Assembly (NCBI GenBank): GCA_021848385.1 | Contig: JAJZUQ010000012.1 | Coordinates: 1-64,000, forward strand | DNA length: 64,000 bases | Reading direction: 5' to 3' | From: Deltaproteobacteria bacterium | GTDB lineage: Bacteria; Desulfobacterota; Desulfuromonadia; Geobacterales; Geobacteraceae | Shown: positions 32,418 through 43,307 of the stretch, one piece after another | Layout of the letters: each line of letters starts with the position of its first letter | Numbering within the stretch: the first letter of the stretch is position 1 | Made by a program: the position numbers and the translations under genes | The notes under the pieces: generated by a model | Databases searched by the model: none | Told to the model about the DNA's origin: nothing | The model's input: only the letters and a program-made list of their open reading frames with translations

Positions 32418-33667
32418 GCAGAAGAGACGATAGATCCGATAATCTGATCTGTTCTTTTTGCGGTAAAAGTCAGGACGAAGTCAAGAAGTTGATCGCCGGC
32501 CCGACGGTCTATATCTGCGATGAATGTATTGAGCTCTGTAATGACATTATTGCCGAGGAGACCAAGCTTGAGGAGGCCATGGGGCCTGACGTACGGAAGC
32601 TCCCCAAGCCCCAGGAGGTCAAGGAGGTCCTGGACGAATACGTTATCGGTCAGGAGCGTGCCAAGAAGATCCTTGCCGTTGCCGTCTACAATCATTACAA
32701 ACGCATCGAGGCGATGGGGAAGCCGGGCGATGTGGAGATGCACAAGAGCAACATCCTGCTGCTCGGCCCCACTGGTTCAGGCAAAACCCTTCTGGCGCAG
32801 ACCCTGGCCAGGATCCTCAAGGTCCCGTTTGCCATGGCTGATGCCACCAATCTCACCGAGGCCGGTTACGTCGGTGAGGATGTGGAAAACATCATCCTCA
32901 ACCTGCTGCAGGCTGCGGATTACGATGTGGAACGTGCCCAGAAGGGGATCATCTACATTGATGAGATCGACAAAATAGCCCGCAAGTCCGACTCTCCTTC
33001 CATAACCCGCGATGTATCCGGTGAAGGGGTCCAGCAGGCGCTCCTGAAAATCATCGAAGGGACCGTTGCGAGTGTGCCCCCAAAAGGCGGCCGCAAGCAT
33101 CCACAACAGGAGTTTCTCAAGGTTGATACGACCAATATTCTCTTCATTTGCGGCGGGGCGTTTGCCGGTCTGGACAACGTGATTCAGCAGCGGATCGGAG
33201 TGAAGACCCTCGGTTTTGGCGCTGATGTGAGGAAAAAGGTTGAGAAGCGGGCCGGTGAACTGTTGGTGGAAGCGACTCCTGAAGATTTACTCAGGTATGG
33301 TTTTATCCCTGAATTCATTGGGCGTCTGCCGGTTCTTGCCACCTTGAGCGAGTTGGGCGAAGATGCCATGGTACAGATTCTGAAGGAGCCGAAAAACGCC
33401 CTGGTGAAACAGTACCAGAAGCTCTTCGAGATGGAGCACGTAAAGCTCAAATTCACTGACGGATCACTGGTCGCCATTGCACGGGAAGCCCTGAAGCGGA
33501 AGACGGGTGCGCGCGGACTGCGTTCCATTCTTGAAAATGCCATGCTCGACATCATGTACGACATCCCATCCCAGACCATGGTGAAAGAGGTTGTCATCAA
33601 CGATGATGTCATTTATAACAAGGAAAAGCCGATTATTGTCTATGAAAACGTGGCGGAATCCGCCTGA
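32414..33667 (+). CDS. clpX: Clp protease ATP-binding subunit ClpX
   Basis: Zinc-binding [28 protein letters not shown]. Confidence 0.98.
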   Translation: MSRRDDRSDNLICSFCGKSQDEVKKLIAGPTVYICDECIELCNDIIAEETKLEEAMGPDVRKLPKPQEVKEVLDEYVIGQERAKKILAVAVYNHYKRIEAMGKPGDVEMHKSNILLLGPTGSGKTLLAQTLARILKVPFAMADATNLTEAGYVGEDVENIILNLLQAADYDVERAQKGIIYIDEIDKIARKSDSPSITRDVSGEGVQQALLKIIEGTVASVPPKGGRKHPQQEFLKVDTTNILFICGGAFAGLDNVIQQRIGVKTLGFGADVRKKVEKRAGELLVEATPEDLLRYGFIPEFIGRLPVLATLSELGEDAMVQILKEPKNALVKQYQKLFEMEHVKLKFTDGSLVAIAREALKRKTGARGLRSILENAMLDIMYDIPSQTMVKEVVINDDVIYNKEKPIIVYENVAESA

Positions 33668-36087
33668 TGACAGGACTTACCATGAAATCGACGAGCATCA
33701 GCAAGAGAGGGAATCCCGCAAGATTCCCTCTCTTGCCATTAAGAGATATTGTTGTCTTTCCCTCCATGGTGATTCCCCTCTTCGTTGGCAGGGAAAAATC
33801 CATCCAGGCGCTGCAGGCGGCCATGGACGACAGCAAGCTGATTTTCCTGGCAACCCAGAAGAACGCCCGGACGGAAGAGCCTACGGCTGATGACATCTAC
33901 ACGGCCGGTACGATCTGCCAGATACTCCAGCTGCTCAGGCTGCCCGACGGAACCGTGAAGGTTCTGGTTGAGGGGAAGCGGCGGGGGAATATTGTTTCTT
34001 ATGAGACCACTGCGGACTATTTTATCGTTGACGTTGAAGAGGTTGCGGAGAAAAGAACCCCCAAATCGGAAGTAGAGGCGCTCGTACGAAGTGTGACGAC
34101 TACCTTTGAGAACTACGCCAAACTTGCCAAGTCGCTACCGAACGAAATTGTCGGAACCCTGACCGGCAACAGCGATCCGGGGCAACTGGCGGATAGTCTT
34201 GTCGCCCATCTCAATCTCAAGATTACCGACAAGCAGGAGCTTCTTGCCATGCGCAACGTGGCACGGCGGCTGGAAAAGCTTCTTGCACTCATGGAATCGG
34301 AAATCGAGATCCTCCAGATTGAGAAAAAAATTCGTGACCGGGTCAAGAAGCAGATGGAGAAATCCCAACGCGAGTACTATCTGAATGAGCAGATGCGTGC
34401 CATCCAGAAAGAGTTGGGGGCCAAGGACGAGTTCAAGCAGGAAATCAGTGAACTGGAGAAGAAGCTTGAGAAGCTTAATCTCTCCGTCGAGGCCCGGAAG
34501 AAGGCGCAGGCCGAACTGAAAAAACTCAGGCTTATGTCCCCTATGTCCGCCGAGGCTGCAGTCGTGAGAAACTATGTGGACTGGCTGTTATCGCTTCCTT
34601 GGGGAAACTGTGTAGATGAAAAAAATGATATCGAGCTGGCTGAAAAGGTCCTCGACGCTGACCATTGTGGTCTTGAGAAGGTCAAGGAGCGCATCCTTGA
34701 ATACCTGTCGGTGAACTCCCTTGTCAAAAAGCTAAAGGGGCCGATTATCTGCCTGGTCGGACCTCCTGGTGTTGGAAAAACTTCCTTGGCTCGCTCTATT
34801 GCCGCGGCTACCGGGCGTGATTTCGTCAAGATGTCCCTTGGTGGGGTTCGGGACGAGGCCGAGATTCGAGGGCATCGTCGCACCTATGTTGGAGCAATGC
34901 CGGGCAAAATCATTCAGAATCTCAAGAAAACAGGCAGTAACAACCCCGTATTTCTTCTGGATGAAATTGACAAGATGAGCACCGATTTTCGTGGTGATCC
35001 GGCATCTGCTTTGCTGGAAGTGCTCGACCCCGAGCAGAATGCCATGTTTACCGATCATTTTCTTGAAGTTGAGTACGATTTGTCCCGCGTCATGTTTATC
35101 ACCACGGCAAATTCCCTCCATACTGTTCCCCGGCCGCTTCTGGATCGACTGGAAGTTATTAGGATTGAAGGCTATACGGAAAACGAAAAATTGCAGATTG
35201 CACGCCGGCATCTGTTGCAGAAACAGTTTGCAGCAAATGGGCTCCAGTCTGGAGCTGTTGCCGTTACCGACCGGGCACTACTTGAGGTAATCCGCTATTA
35301 CACCCGCGAGGCTGGAGTGCGGAACCTGGAACGGGAACTTGCCTCAATCTGTCGTAAAATAGCCCACAGCATGGTCAAGGGAGCTCGTCGTAAATTCAAC
35401 GTACAGCCGAAGCAGGTGCGTGATTATCTTGGAGTGCCCCGGTTCAGGCATGGTATTGCTGAAGAGCATGATGCGGTGGGGCTTGTCACCGGCTTGGCGT
35501 GGACAGAAGTTGGCGGAGAGTTGCTTGCCATAGAGGTGGCTGTAGTGCCGGGGAAGGGGAAGCTGACCATTACCGGAAAACTGGGCGACGTCATGCAGGA
35601 GTCGGCTCAGGCGGCCATGACCTACGTCCGGTCGCGGGCCGAGCTGTTCGGGTTGGAGCGGGAATTCTATCAGAATGTCGATATTCACATTCACGTTCCT
35701 GAAGGGGCTATCCCTAAAGACGGCCCGTCAGCCGGCATTACTATGGCTACGGCACTTACATCGGCTCTGACCGGCAAGGCGGTACGCCGCGACGTCGCCA
35801 TGACCGGTGAAATAACCCTCAGAGGGCGCGTTCTCCCCATAGGAGGGCTGAAAGAGAAAATTCTCGCAGCGAAACGGGGCGAGATCAAAATGGTTCTTAT
35901 CCCTGTTGACAATGAGAAAGATCTTGCGGAAATTCCTCCGGAAATAACGGAAGGAATCACTGTTCGTCCTGTCGAGCATATGGATCAGGTTCTGGAGTTG
36001 GCGCTCCTGGGCGTGATTGACGTTTTACCATCGCCGCTAGTCATGGGTGGAACATCAATGAATGATGATGCGGTGACGGCGCACTGA
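33667..36087 (+). CDS. lon: Endopeptidase La (Lon); start may be ATG 33667 or ATG 33682
   Basis: [53 protein letters not shown]. Confidence 0.97.
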   Translation: MTGLTMKSTSISKRGNPARFPLLPLRDIVVFPSMVIPLFVGREKSIQALQAAMDDSKLIFLATQKNARTEEPTADDIYTAGTICQILQLLRLPDGTVKVLVEGKRRGNIVSYETTADYFIVDVEEVAEKRTPKSEVEALVRSVTTTFENYAKLAKSLPNEIVGTLTGNSDPGQLADSLVAHLNLKITDKQELLAMRNVARRLEKLLALMESEIEILQIEKKIRDRVKKQMEKSQREYYLNEQMRAIQKELGAKDEFKQEISELEKKLEKLNLSVEARKKAQAELKKLRLMSPMSAEAAVVRNYVDWLLSLPWGNCVDEKNDIELAEKVLDADHCGLEKVKERILEYLSVNSLVKKLKGPIICLVGPPGVGKTSLARSIAAATGRDFVKMSLGGVRDEAEIRGHRRTYVGAMPGKIIQNLKKTGSNNPVFLLDEIDKMSTDFRGDPASALLEVLDPEQNAMFTDHFLEVEYDLSRVMFITTANSLHTVPRPLLDRLEVIRIEGYTENEKLQIARRHLLQKQFAANGLQSGAVAVTDRALLEVIRYYTREAGVRNLERELASICRKIAHSMVKGARRKFNVQPKQVRDYLGVPRFRHGIAEEHDAVGLVTGLAWTEVGGELLAIEVAVVPGKGKLTITGKLGDVMQESAQAAMTYVRSRAELFGLEREFYQNVDIHIHVPEGAIPKDGPSAGITMATALTSALTGKAVRRDVAMTGEITLRGRVLPIGGLKEKILAAKRGEIKMVLIPVDNEKDLAEIPPEITEGITVRPVEHMDQVLELALLGVIDVLPSPLVMGGTSMNDDAVTAH

Positions 36088-36111
36088 TTGCTGATGGTCG
36101 GGAAATAATTC

Positions 36112-36141
36112 TTGACACTGCCGGTTCTGCTCTGCTATAAA
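36112..36141 (+). promoter_or_regulatory. Sigma70-type promoter for the Asp-Val-Asp tRNA cluster
   Basis: TTGACA - 18 nt - TATAAA. Confidence 0.75.
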
Positions 36142-36208
36142 TCACTTTCTATTTTGCTCGGGATATTAGAGCAGCAGTAAGCAGAGTTGATAAAAAACGA
36201 TATATTTC

Positions 36209-36285
<77 letters not shown>

Positions 36286-36292
36286 TTTTTTA

Positions 36293-36368
36293 GGGCGAAT
36301 AGCTCAGCTGGGAGAGCGCCAGCCTTACAAGCTGGATGTCACAGGTTCGATCCCTGTTTCGCCCACCA
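36293..36368 (+). tRNA. tRNA-Val (TAC)
   Basis: CCAGC-CTTACAA-GCTGG; CCA encoded. Confidence 0.95.
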
Positions 36369-36409
36369 TGCATTTCCTGTTTTTTTTTAACATACAATTT
36401 GATGTAACT

Positions 36410-36486
<77 letters not shown>

Positions 36487-36493
36487 GTACCTG

Positions 36494-36524
36494 AAGGGCC
36501 ATGATTTTTCATGGCCCTTTTTTT
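36494..36524 (+). terminator. Rho-independent terminator
   Basis: aagggccatgatttttcatggcccttttttt. Confidence 0.88.
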
Positions 36525-36632
36525 ATGGCCATTCTGAAATGCTCCCGTCCTGCCTTGTCAGGCCGTCCCTTTCCCTTGACTAAGCGGGCAAAAATCGTTT
36601 ATCCTTACTGAAATACTTATCTAGGGGATGTT

Positions 36633-37601
36633 ATGACTGGTCATCGTCTGATTGTGCTGCTTGTTTGTCTCGTTTGTTTCTGTTACGGCGCTGCGTTCGC
36701 CAGTGATGTTAACAGCGTTGTCGCAACCGTTAATGGTGAGAACTTGATTGCTGCGGAGTTGTACCAGGAGATGCAGAAGATTGTTCCCTTGGAGGCAAGT
36801 TATCACGGTGGAATGTCGGCTGAAAAATTAAGTAAAATTCAAGCAAAAGCCCTGGCTGCGCTGGTTGAAAAGGAACTTCAGTACCAGGACGGACTCGCCA
36901 GGGGAGTGAAGCCGGATAGCGGAGCCGTGGACGAGAGGTACAAGAGCGTTATTGAAAATTACAGTAACCGGAAAGAATTTAACAAGGCGATCGAAAAGGC
37001 CGGATTTACCGAAAAGCTGCTGAAACGATTCATAGTGCGGGAACTGTTATCGGGAAAAATGCGCAAACAGGAAGTTGACGACAAGGTCAGGATTACCGAT
37101 GCAACCATAGCGGAGTACTACGAAACAAACAAAAGCAGGTATATGAAACCGGAGGAATACCGGGCAAGCACCATACTGGTAAAAGTTGATCCTTCATCAA
37201 ATACGGAGGAACGTGCCAAGCTCAAGGCACGCGCCGAGTCACTGTTGAAAAAAATCAGGGAAGGGGCCGATTTTGGTCAGCTTGCCTATGACAATTCGGA
37301 TGATATGTCCCGGATAAAGAATGGGGATATCGGATATTTCCATGCGGGGAGGATGGTCCCCGAGTTTGAAGATGCAGTGAAAAAGCTCAAGATCGGTGAA
37401 GTAAGCGGGATAGTCGAATCGATGTATGGATATAATATCATCAAACTTACCGATAAAAAAGAACCGCGCCAACTCCCCTTCGAGGAAGTAAAGGATAAAA
37501 TCCGGTCACAATTGGTTGATAAGGAAAAGAAAAGACTGTTTGAAGAGTGGATGGGCGGCCTGAGAGCGAAGGCAAAGATAGCTTATCCCGGTAAAGGCTA
37601 G
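36633..37601 (+). CDS. PpiC/SurA-type peptidylprolyl isomerase, exported
   Basis: Signal peptide; parvulin signature GADFGQLAYDNSDD...GDIGYFHAGRMVPEFEDAVKKLKIGEVS. Confidence 0.92.
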   Translation: MTGHRLIVLLVCLVCFCYGAAFASDVNSVVATVNGENLIAAELYQEMQKIVPLEASYHGGMSAEKLSKIQAKALAALVEKELQYQDGLARGVKPDSGAVDERYKSVIENYSNRKEFNKAIEKAGFTEKLLKRFIVRELLSGKMRKQEVDDKVRITDATIAEYYETNKSRYMKPEEYRASTILVKVDPSSNTEERAKLKARAESLLKKIREGADFGQLAYDNSDDMSRIKNGDIGYFHAGRMVPEFEDAVKKLKIGEVSGIVESMYGYNIIKLTDKKEPRQLPFEEVKDKIRSQLVDKEKKRLFEEWMGGLRAKAKIAYPGKG

Positions 37602-37606
37602 TCCTG

Positions 37607-38341
37607 GTGAAGGCCTTTGTCGTAATCCCGACCTATAATGAACGGGAAAATATTGAAAAACTGATCAGCGATGTATTGGCTCAGGATGGTTGCATCCATG
37701 TTCTGGTCGTCGATGATAATTCCCCTGATGGCACGGGTGAGGTCGTTGACGGCCTTGTCGCTTCTTCCGGCCGTGTGCACGTTCTCCACCGTGCCGGCAA
37801 GTTGGGGCTTGGCTCGGCATATCGGGAAGGTTTCCGGCTTGCACTGGATAAGGGCGCGGACTATATCGTTGAAATGGATGCGGATTTCTCCCATGATCCG
37901 GCGGTGTTGCCGCTCTTTTTTGCCCGGATGGGAACCTGTGACCTCGTGATTGGTTCCCGTTACCTCAACGGTGTAAGCGTCGTAAACTGGCCGCTCAGGC
38001 GACTCATGCTCAGCTATTTTGCAAGTGTCTATACCCGTGCGATTACCGGCCTCAAGATTTCCGACTGCACGAGCGGTTTCAAATGCTTCAACCGCAGGGT
38101 GCTTGAGACGATTGATCTCTCACAGATCAAATCCGACGGTTACTCCTTCCAGATAGAGATGAACTACCGCTGTGTGGAGAGTGGATTTCGTGTTGGGGAA
38201 GTGCCCATCATTTTTATTGATCGTCACGCCGGTTCGTCCAAAATGTCGAAAAAAATCGTGCGGGAAGCGGTTCTCATGGTCTGGAAGCTCAAATTGGGAT
38301 CCCTTGTCGGCAAGTTACTGCCGAGGGGGAAAAGATCATGA
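37607..38341 (+). CDS. Polyprenol monophosphomannose synthase-like GT2 glycosyltransferase
   Basis: VVIPTYNERENIEKLI; VVDDNSPDGTGEVV; EMDADFSHDPAVLP. Confidence 0.92.
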   Translation: MKAFVVIPTYNERENIEKLISDVLAQDGCIHVLVVDDNSPDGTGEVVDGLVASSGRVHVLHRAGKLGLGSAYREGFRLALDKGADYIVEMDADFSHDPAVLPLFFARMGTCDLVIGSRYLNGVSVVNWPLRRLMLSYFASVYTRAITGLKISDCTSGFKCFNRRVLETIDLSQIKSDGYSFQIEMNYRCVESGFRVGEVPIIFIDRHAGSSKMSKKIVREAVLMVWKLKLGSLVGKLLPRGKRS

Positions 38342-38523
38342 TTAACGGCACATGGGCTTTTTTCTGCGTCGTCGGTTTCTGGGGTTGGGTTCTGGCCACT
38401 GTCGGTTTTATTGTCAAGGCTTTCCCTTCGGCAGGTGTTTTCCGGGACCGGATTTCCCTCCTCTGGGGAGGCGGGGTTGTTCTTTTCTATATCCTCTGGG
38501 TTGTGAGCATGGTGCACGCATGA
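38338..38523 (+). CDS. 61-aa two-TM membrane protein
   Basis: Overlaps neighbours on both sides (ATGA junctions); hydrophobic. Confidence 0.7.
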   Translation: MINGTWAFFCVVGFWGWVLATVGFIVKAFPSAGVFRDRISLLWGGGVVLFYILWVVSMVHA

Positions 38524-39560
38524 AAAGTGGGTATCTGCTTTTTAAGTTCATAGTATGTTGTAGTTGTTTCCTCCTCTCCGCCTGTGCCACTGGTGAACCC
38601 CTTGCATGGCAAAATTCCGCGATTAATGCCGTGTGGCCACCGCCTCCCAACTCACCTCGCATCAGGTTTCTGCGTGACCTGAACGGGCCTGACGATGTGT
38701 TGCCGGCAAAAGGAAACCTTTCGCGGTTTATGGAGTTTGTTACCGGAGAGGGACAGGCGAAAATAGAGCTTGTGTCTCCCTACGGTGTGGCCAGTAACGG
38801 TGATTCCGTCATCTACGTAACCGATATTGCCGCTGGTGTGGTTCACCGCTACGATCTCGTGAAGCGAACCGTTACCTATCTTACCCATGCTGGCGACGAG
38901 CCCCTTGTCCGGCCGGCGGGTGTGGCTGTAGACCGGGAGGGGGATGTCTATATTTCCGACGCCGGCAATGCCAAGGTATTCAAATATGATAAGAACGGTG
39001 AGTTCCTCCACGAGTTGACAGCGCAATTCCAGCGTCCGGCTGGGATTGCCATCAACAGCCGCGGAGAGAAGTTTGTCGTTGACGTGTTGGCACATAAATT
39101 GAAGGTTTTCGATGTTCACGACACATTTGTCAGAGATTTTCCCCAAGCCGATTCACCTGAACCGCTCAATCTTCCTTCTAATGTTGCAATTGGCCGAAAT
39201 GACGACGTTTATGTGACTGACTCTATGAATTTCAAGGTCAAGGTGTTTGACCATGCCGGTGTTTACAAAAAAAGCATCGGTCAAATAGGGGATGCGCCCG
39301 GTTCTTTCGCGAGGCCCAAAGGGGTTGCCGTTGACAGCGAAGACCACATTTATATCGTCGATGCGAGCCACGGAAATTTCCAGATCTTTGACCGTGACGG
39401 GAAACTCCTTCTCTTTGTGGGGAAGAACGGTGCAGGCCCCGGCGAGTTTTCCCTCCCCAGCGGCATTTTCATTGATGCGAAAGACCGTATCTTTGTAGCT
39501 GATACCTATAATCACCGGATTCAGATATTCCAGTACATGACAGAAGGTGGTACGCGATGA
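38520..39560 (+). CDS. NHL-repeat (beta-propeller) lipoprotein
   Basis: Lipobox LLSAC; repeated GVAVD..GDVYISDAGN..KVFKYD motifs. Confidence 0.9.
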   Translation: MKSGYLLFKFIVCCSCFLLSACATGEPLAWQNSAINAVWPPPPNSPRIRFLRDLNGPDDVLPAKGNLSRFMEFVTGEGQAKIELVSPYGVASNGDSVIYVTDIAAGVVHRYDLVKRTVTYLTHAGDEPLVRPAGVAVDREGDVYISDAGNAKVFKYDKNGEFLHELTAQFQRPAGIAINSRGEKFVVDVLAHKLKVFDVHDTFVRDFPQADSPEPLNLPSNVAIGRNDDVYVTDSMNFKVKVFDHAGVYKKSIGQIGDAPGSFARPKGVAVDSEDHIYIVDASHGNFQIFDRDGKLLLFVGKNGAGPGEFSLPSGIFIDAKDRIFVADTYNHRIQIFQYMTEGGTR

Positions 39561-40435
39561 GATGCAAACCTTTGATGCTCGTAGTGCTTTTGTTTGTATC
39601 GGCTGCGGGTGCCGGTTCGGTAGGTGCCGTAGGGCCTAAATTGGGTGATAACAATGGCCTTAATACCAATAAGCACAACCTCTCCTCCCGAAATGCCGCT
39701 AATGTTACGTACGCCGCATCGCCAGGTGATGCTCTGGGAAGGGATACGCAAATCTGCATCTTCTGTCACACGCCCCATAATGCGTCTCCCCAGGGAGCAC
39801 TCTGGAATCGTAAGGACACCACGTCGACTTTTGGTATCTACACGTCCAGCACCCTCGTCATCCGTCGGGCAGGTGTCCCGTCCAGTTACGGTGAACCTAA
39901 CGGCTCTTCCCGTCTCTGTCTCAGTTGTCACGATGGTATTACGGCAGATTTGAACGTCTTGGGTAACGTGTATGTTGGTGCTCAGATCGCATTCCCGGCC
40001 GGGAAAGGGAAAATTTCGGGGGTTGCGGCCTTTGATGCCAATAAGGTGAAATATGGACACCACCCTATTTCGTTTGTCTATGATGCTTCAGTGCTTGCCG
40101 CGATCCAGAGCGATCCGTTGAAGAATACCCAGGGGTACCAATTGCCGTCTGATACTGACCCCTATGTTAAACTCCAGAAACTGCAGAACAAAAAGTGGAT
40201 GCAGTGCACGACCTGCCACGATCCTCATCAAAACCAGACAGATGATACCGCCACCTATCCGTCTGGCTATGCGCAGGGGAGAAAAATTGCTCCCTTTTGG
40301 GTTTATGGTAACGGAAACAGTAGCGATGTTGGGGCGGGCAATGCCAGTACCGCTCATGATTTTGTCTGCCAGAAGTGCCACAACCTAACCCGTTACGGCT
40401 TCAGTAATAATTCGACGGCCTGGCCATGGCCCTAG
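39557..40435 (+). CDS. Exported c-type cytochrome, four CxxCH motifs
   Basis: CIFCH, CLSCH, CTTCH, CQKCH. Confidence 0.9.
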   Translation: MRCKPLMLVVLLFVSAAGAGSVGAVGPKLGDNNGLNTNKHNLSSRNAANVTYAASPGDALGRDTQICIFCHTPHNASPQGALWNRKDTTSTFGIYTSSTLVIRRAGVPSSYGEPNGSSRLCLSCHDGITADLNVLGNVYVGAQIAFPAGKGKISGVAAFDANKVKYGHHPISFVYDASVLAAIQSDPLKNTQGYQLPSDTDPYVKLQKLQNKKWMQCTTCHDPHQNQTDDTATYPSGYAQGRKIAPFWVYGNGNSSDVGAGNASTAHDFVCQKCHNLTRYGFSNNSTAWPWP

Positions 40436-40455
40436 TCATTTTCTTCAAGGAACCC

Positions 40456-41532
40456 ATGAGTATGGTAAAACTGCCCATAATTATCTTCATGTTCATCCTG
40501 GGGTCGGCTGTTCCGCTTCTGGCCGCCGGCCAGAATGTCAGGCCCCATCTTGACCGAAACAGCCTCCCCTACGGTTGCGGTTCCTGCCATGTAGGGTTCG
40601 ATTTCAATTCAGGTGGGGGATCTGACGGCTGTGTCAGCTGCCACGGCAAGACTAAAACGAGGTCGGATTTCGTAAAATCAAGTGCTCCCTTGCGTGACAT
40701 AGAGAGTGAGTTCAAAAAGAGATATCGCCATCCGACCTTTGACGCCCGTGGTGTGCACAAGGCCAATGAAGTGCTGCCTGAACAGGACCCCCGTGCGCTC
40801 CGTCATGCCGACTGTGTGGATTGCCACAATCCCCATCTGGTAACGGCAGGCAACGTCTTCGCCGGCCTTAAGGGCAAGAGAGTGGGAAACAGCATCACCG
40901 AAATTACCAACGAGTATGAACTCTGTTACCGATGCCACAGCGACAGTCTCAATCTGCCGGGCCGGGAAACCAACAAGAGGGCCGAATTCTCCGTTAACAA
41001 CCCTTCCTTCCATCCCGTGGAAGGGGAGGGGAAGAATCTTTCGGTTATCAGCCTTCTCAAGCCCTATCGTGAGAAGAAGATAGATCCCTCTGATGTTTCG
41101 ATCATAAGCTGCCGGGATTGTCATCGCAGCGAGTCACCCTCTTCTCCCAAGGGGCCCCACGGTTCGGAGAACCAGTACATACTGGTGGAGAATTACTCCA
41201 CCAGGGACAGGGAACCGGAGAGTGCAACCGCCTATGCCCTCTGTTATCGTTGCCACAACCGCACCAGCATTCTGGGTGATGAAAGCTTCCGCCTCCATTC
41301 CCTGCACATCAAGGGGAAGGTGACAGTGGGAATGAATAATGGCACATCCTGCTTCACCTGTCATAACTCACATGGCAGTACCGAATACAAGTACCTGTTA
41401 CGTTTTAACCGTGACATCGTTTCGGCAAGTTCGTCCGGTTTTCTGAAGTTTACGGAAAAAGGGACCAACGCCTTTCATGGCGAGTGCTATCTCACCTGTC
41501 ACGGTGTTGACCACAACCCGAAGAGCTACTGA
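40456..41532 (+). CDS. Exported multiheme c-type cytochrome, 7 CxxCH + 1 CxxxCH
   Basis: CGSCH, CVSCH, CVDCH, CYRCH, CRDCH, CYRCH, CFTCH, CYLTCH. Confidence 0.88.
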   Translation: MSMVKLPIIIFMFILGSAVPLLAAGQNVRPHLDRNSLPYGCGSCHVGFDFNSGGGSDGCVSCHGKTKTRSDFVKSSAPLRDIESEFKKRYRHPTFDARGVHKANEVLPEQDPRALRHADCVDCHNPHLVTAGNVFAGLKGKRVGNSITEITNEYELCYRCHSDSLNLPGRETNKRAEFSVNNPSFHPVEGEGKNLSVISLLKPYREKKIDPSDVSIISCRDCHRSESPSSPKGPHGSENQYILVENYSTRDREPESATAYALCYRCHNRTSILGDESFRLHSLHIKGKVTVGMNNGTSCFTCHNSHGSTEYKYLLRFNRDIVSASSSGFLKFTEKGTNAFHGECYLTCHGVDHNPKSY

Positions 41533-41555
41533 GTATGTCAATCCGGGAGAGATCT

Positions 41556-41978
41556 ATGAAATGGTTCCTTTACACCGGCTTCATGGTAGTTGTGTTATCC
41601 GGTACGGGCCTTGGGTATGAAGGGGTAGTGCCGTTAAATGGGAAGATATCTCCCCACGGTACGGATGCCGATTGCTCTGTCTGTCATACGGCCTCTAAGA
41701 CGGATCTTGAAAGCTGGTTCACCTTCCCCTGGACCAAGAAAAAGTTCAAGTCTGACTACAACGCCATGTGCCAGCAATGCCACGGAATAGATTTTGGCCA
41801 TGGCGCCGGTAAGAAACCGGCTCTGAACCGCGATGGATTAAGACTTGCTGCCGATGGGACAATAACCTGTGCCATTACGTGTCATAACATGCATGTCAAG
41901 AGTGACGATCCGGTCCAGAATAAATACCATTTAAGAATGTCGCGCGACAATCTCTGTTTTTCCTGTCACGACAAATAG
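41556..41978 (+). CDS. Exported c-type cytochrome, 3 CxxCH + 1 CxxxCH
   Basis: CSVCH, CQQCH, CAITCH, CFSCH. Confidence 0.88.
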   Translation: MKWFLYTGFMVVVLSGTGLGYEGVVPLNGKISPHGTDADCSVCHTASKTDLESWFTFPWTKKKFKSDYNAMCQQCHGIDFGHGAGKKPALNRDGLRLAADGTITCAITCHNMHVKSDDPVQNKYHLRMSRDNLCFSCHDK

Positions 41979-42016
41979 TCGTCACGCAATAGCCTAATAT
42001 TTTAAGCCAGTTGCTT

Positions 42017-42046
42017 AAAAACCACGGGTGCAAGCCCGTGGTTTTT
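42017..42046 (+). terminator. Rho-independent terminator after cytochrome cluster
   Basis: aaaaaccacgggtgcaagcccgtggttttt. Confidence 0.9.
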
Positions 42047-42087
42047 ATATTTAACTTTAATCATGATTGTGATAGAATTTCGCACTT

Positions 42088-43296
42088 ATGGCTATCTATA
42101 CCTGCAAGCTTGGTTCTAGCGACGGCAGAATCATTGTCAAGGAATTTGAGGCTACCAACAGGGAATCCTTGCGGCAGAGTCTTGAAGATCAGGGGTTGTT
42201 TGTTTTTGAACTGAAAAAAAAATCTTTTCAGTTTTTGTGGGACAAGGGAGCCGCCCGAAAAAAAGTTGATAACCAAGAACTCATCTCTTTCAACCAGGAG
42301 TTGCTTGTCCTGATCAAATCGGGCATGCCGATTATACAGGCGCTTGATGTCGTTCTGGAGCATGGTGGTAAAGGGAAGCTGCCGGAGATCCTGCAGGAGG
42401 TCAGGGAAGACATTAAAGGTGGCGCGGCACTGTCCGATGCGTTTGAAAAACACCCCAGGGCGTTTTCCCATCTGTATGTCGCCTCACTACGTGCCGGTGA
42501 ACGAACCGGTGACCTCCCTCAGACGATTCGGCGCTTTATCGCATTTTTAAAAAGAATGGAGGGGTTCAGGAAGAAAGTCGTTTCCGCACTCATCTATCCT
42601 TTAATTCTGCTCACCCTTGCAACCGTAGTTGTTACCGTCTTATTGCTTTACGTGGTCCCCGTATTCAGCCAGATATTTTCAGATGTCGGGTCGCAGCTTC
42701 CCCTGCCGACCCGTATCCTTATATGGTTTACCGTTCTACTGCGGACCTATTCGCCCGTGGTGCTTGTCATTGCGGTAGTTGCGGGTGCTCTGGTCCGTCG
42801 CTGGCTGCGAACCACCGCCGGGAGATACACCGTCGACCGGTTGCTGTTGCGTATCCCCTTTATCGGTCCCCTCGCGACCCAGTATGCCGTGGCTGGTTTT
42901 ACCCGTACTCTCGGCACGATCCTGGGTAGTGGTATCCCGATCGTCGAATCTCTCAAGATGGCGGTCGGAACGTTGAATAACAAGGTGCTCGAACGCAAGC
43001 TTCTGCAGGCTGTCGCCAGGGTCGAGGAGGGAACCACGCTGGTGAATGCTCTGGAGGGGGTAAAAATGATGCCTCCCCTCGCTCTCCGGATGCTTGGTGT
43101 CGGCGAGACAACGGGTGCTCTGGAGGAGATGCTGGCTGACATATCCGAGTACTTCGAGGAGGAAATCGACCGGCAGCTCCATATCCTCACCACTGCCATC
43201 GAACCTGCTATACTCGTAGTTACCGGTCTCATCATCGGTGTTATCATCATCACTCTTTACCTGCCGATTTTCAAAATCGGAACTGCATTCGGATAA
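42088..43296 (+). CDS. Type II secretion/T4P inner-membrane platform protein (GspF/PilC)
   Basis: IQALDVVLEHGG; LRAGERTGDLPQTIRR; two GspF domains. Confidence 0.93.
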   Translation: MAIYTCKLGSSDGRIIVKEFEATNRESLRQSLEDQGLFVFELKKKSFQFLWDKGAARKKVDNQELISFNQELLVLIKSGMPIIQALDVVLEHGGKGKLPEILQEVREDIKGGAALSDAFEKHPRAFSHLYVASLRAGERTGDLPQTIRRFIAFLKRMEGFRKKVVSALIYPLILLTLATVVVTVLLLYVVPVFSQIFSDVGSQLPLPTRILIWFTVLLRTYSPVVLVIAVVAGALVRRWLRTTAGRYTVDRLLLRIPFIGPLATQYAVAGFTRTLGTILGSGIPIVESLKMAVGTLNNKVLERKLLQAVARVEEGTTLVNALEGVKMMPPLALRMLGVGETTGALEEMLADISEYFEEEIDRQLHILTTAIEPAILVVTGLIIGVIIITLYLPIFKIGTAFG

Positions 43297-43307
43297 CGGA
43301 CCAGCCC

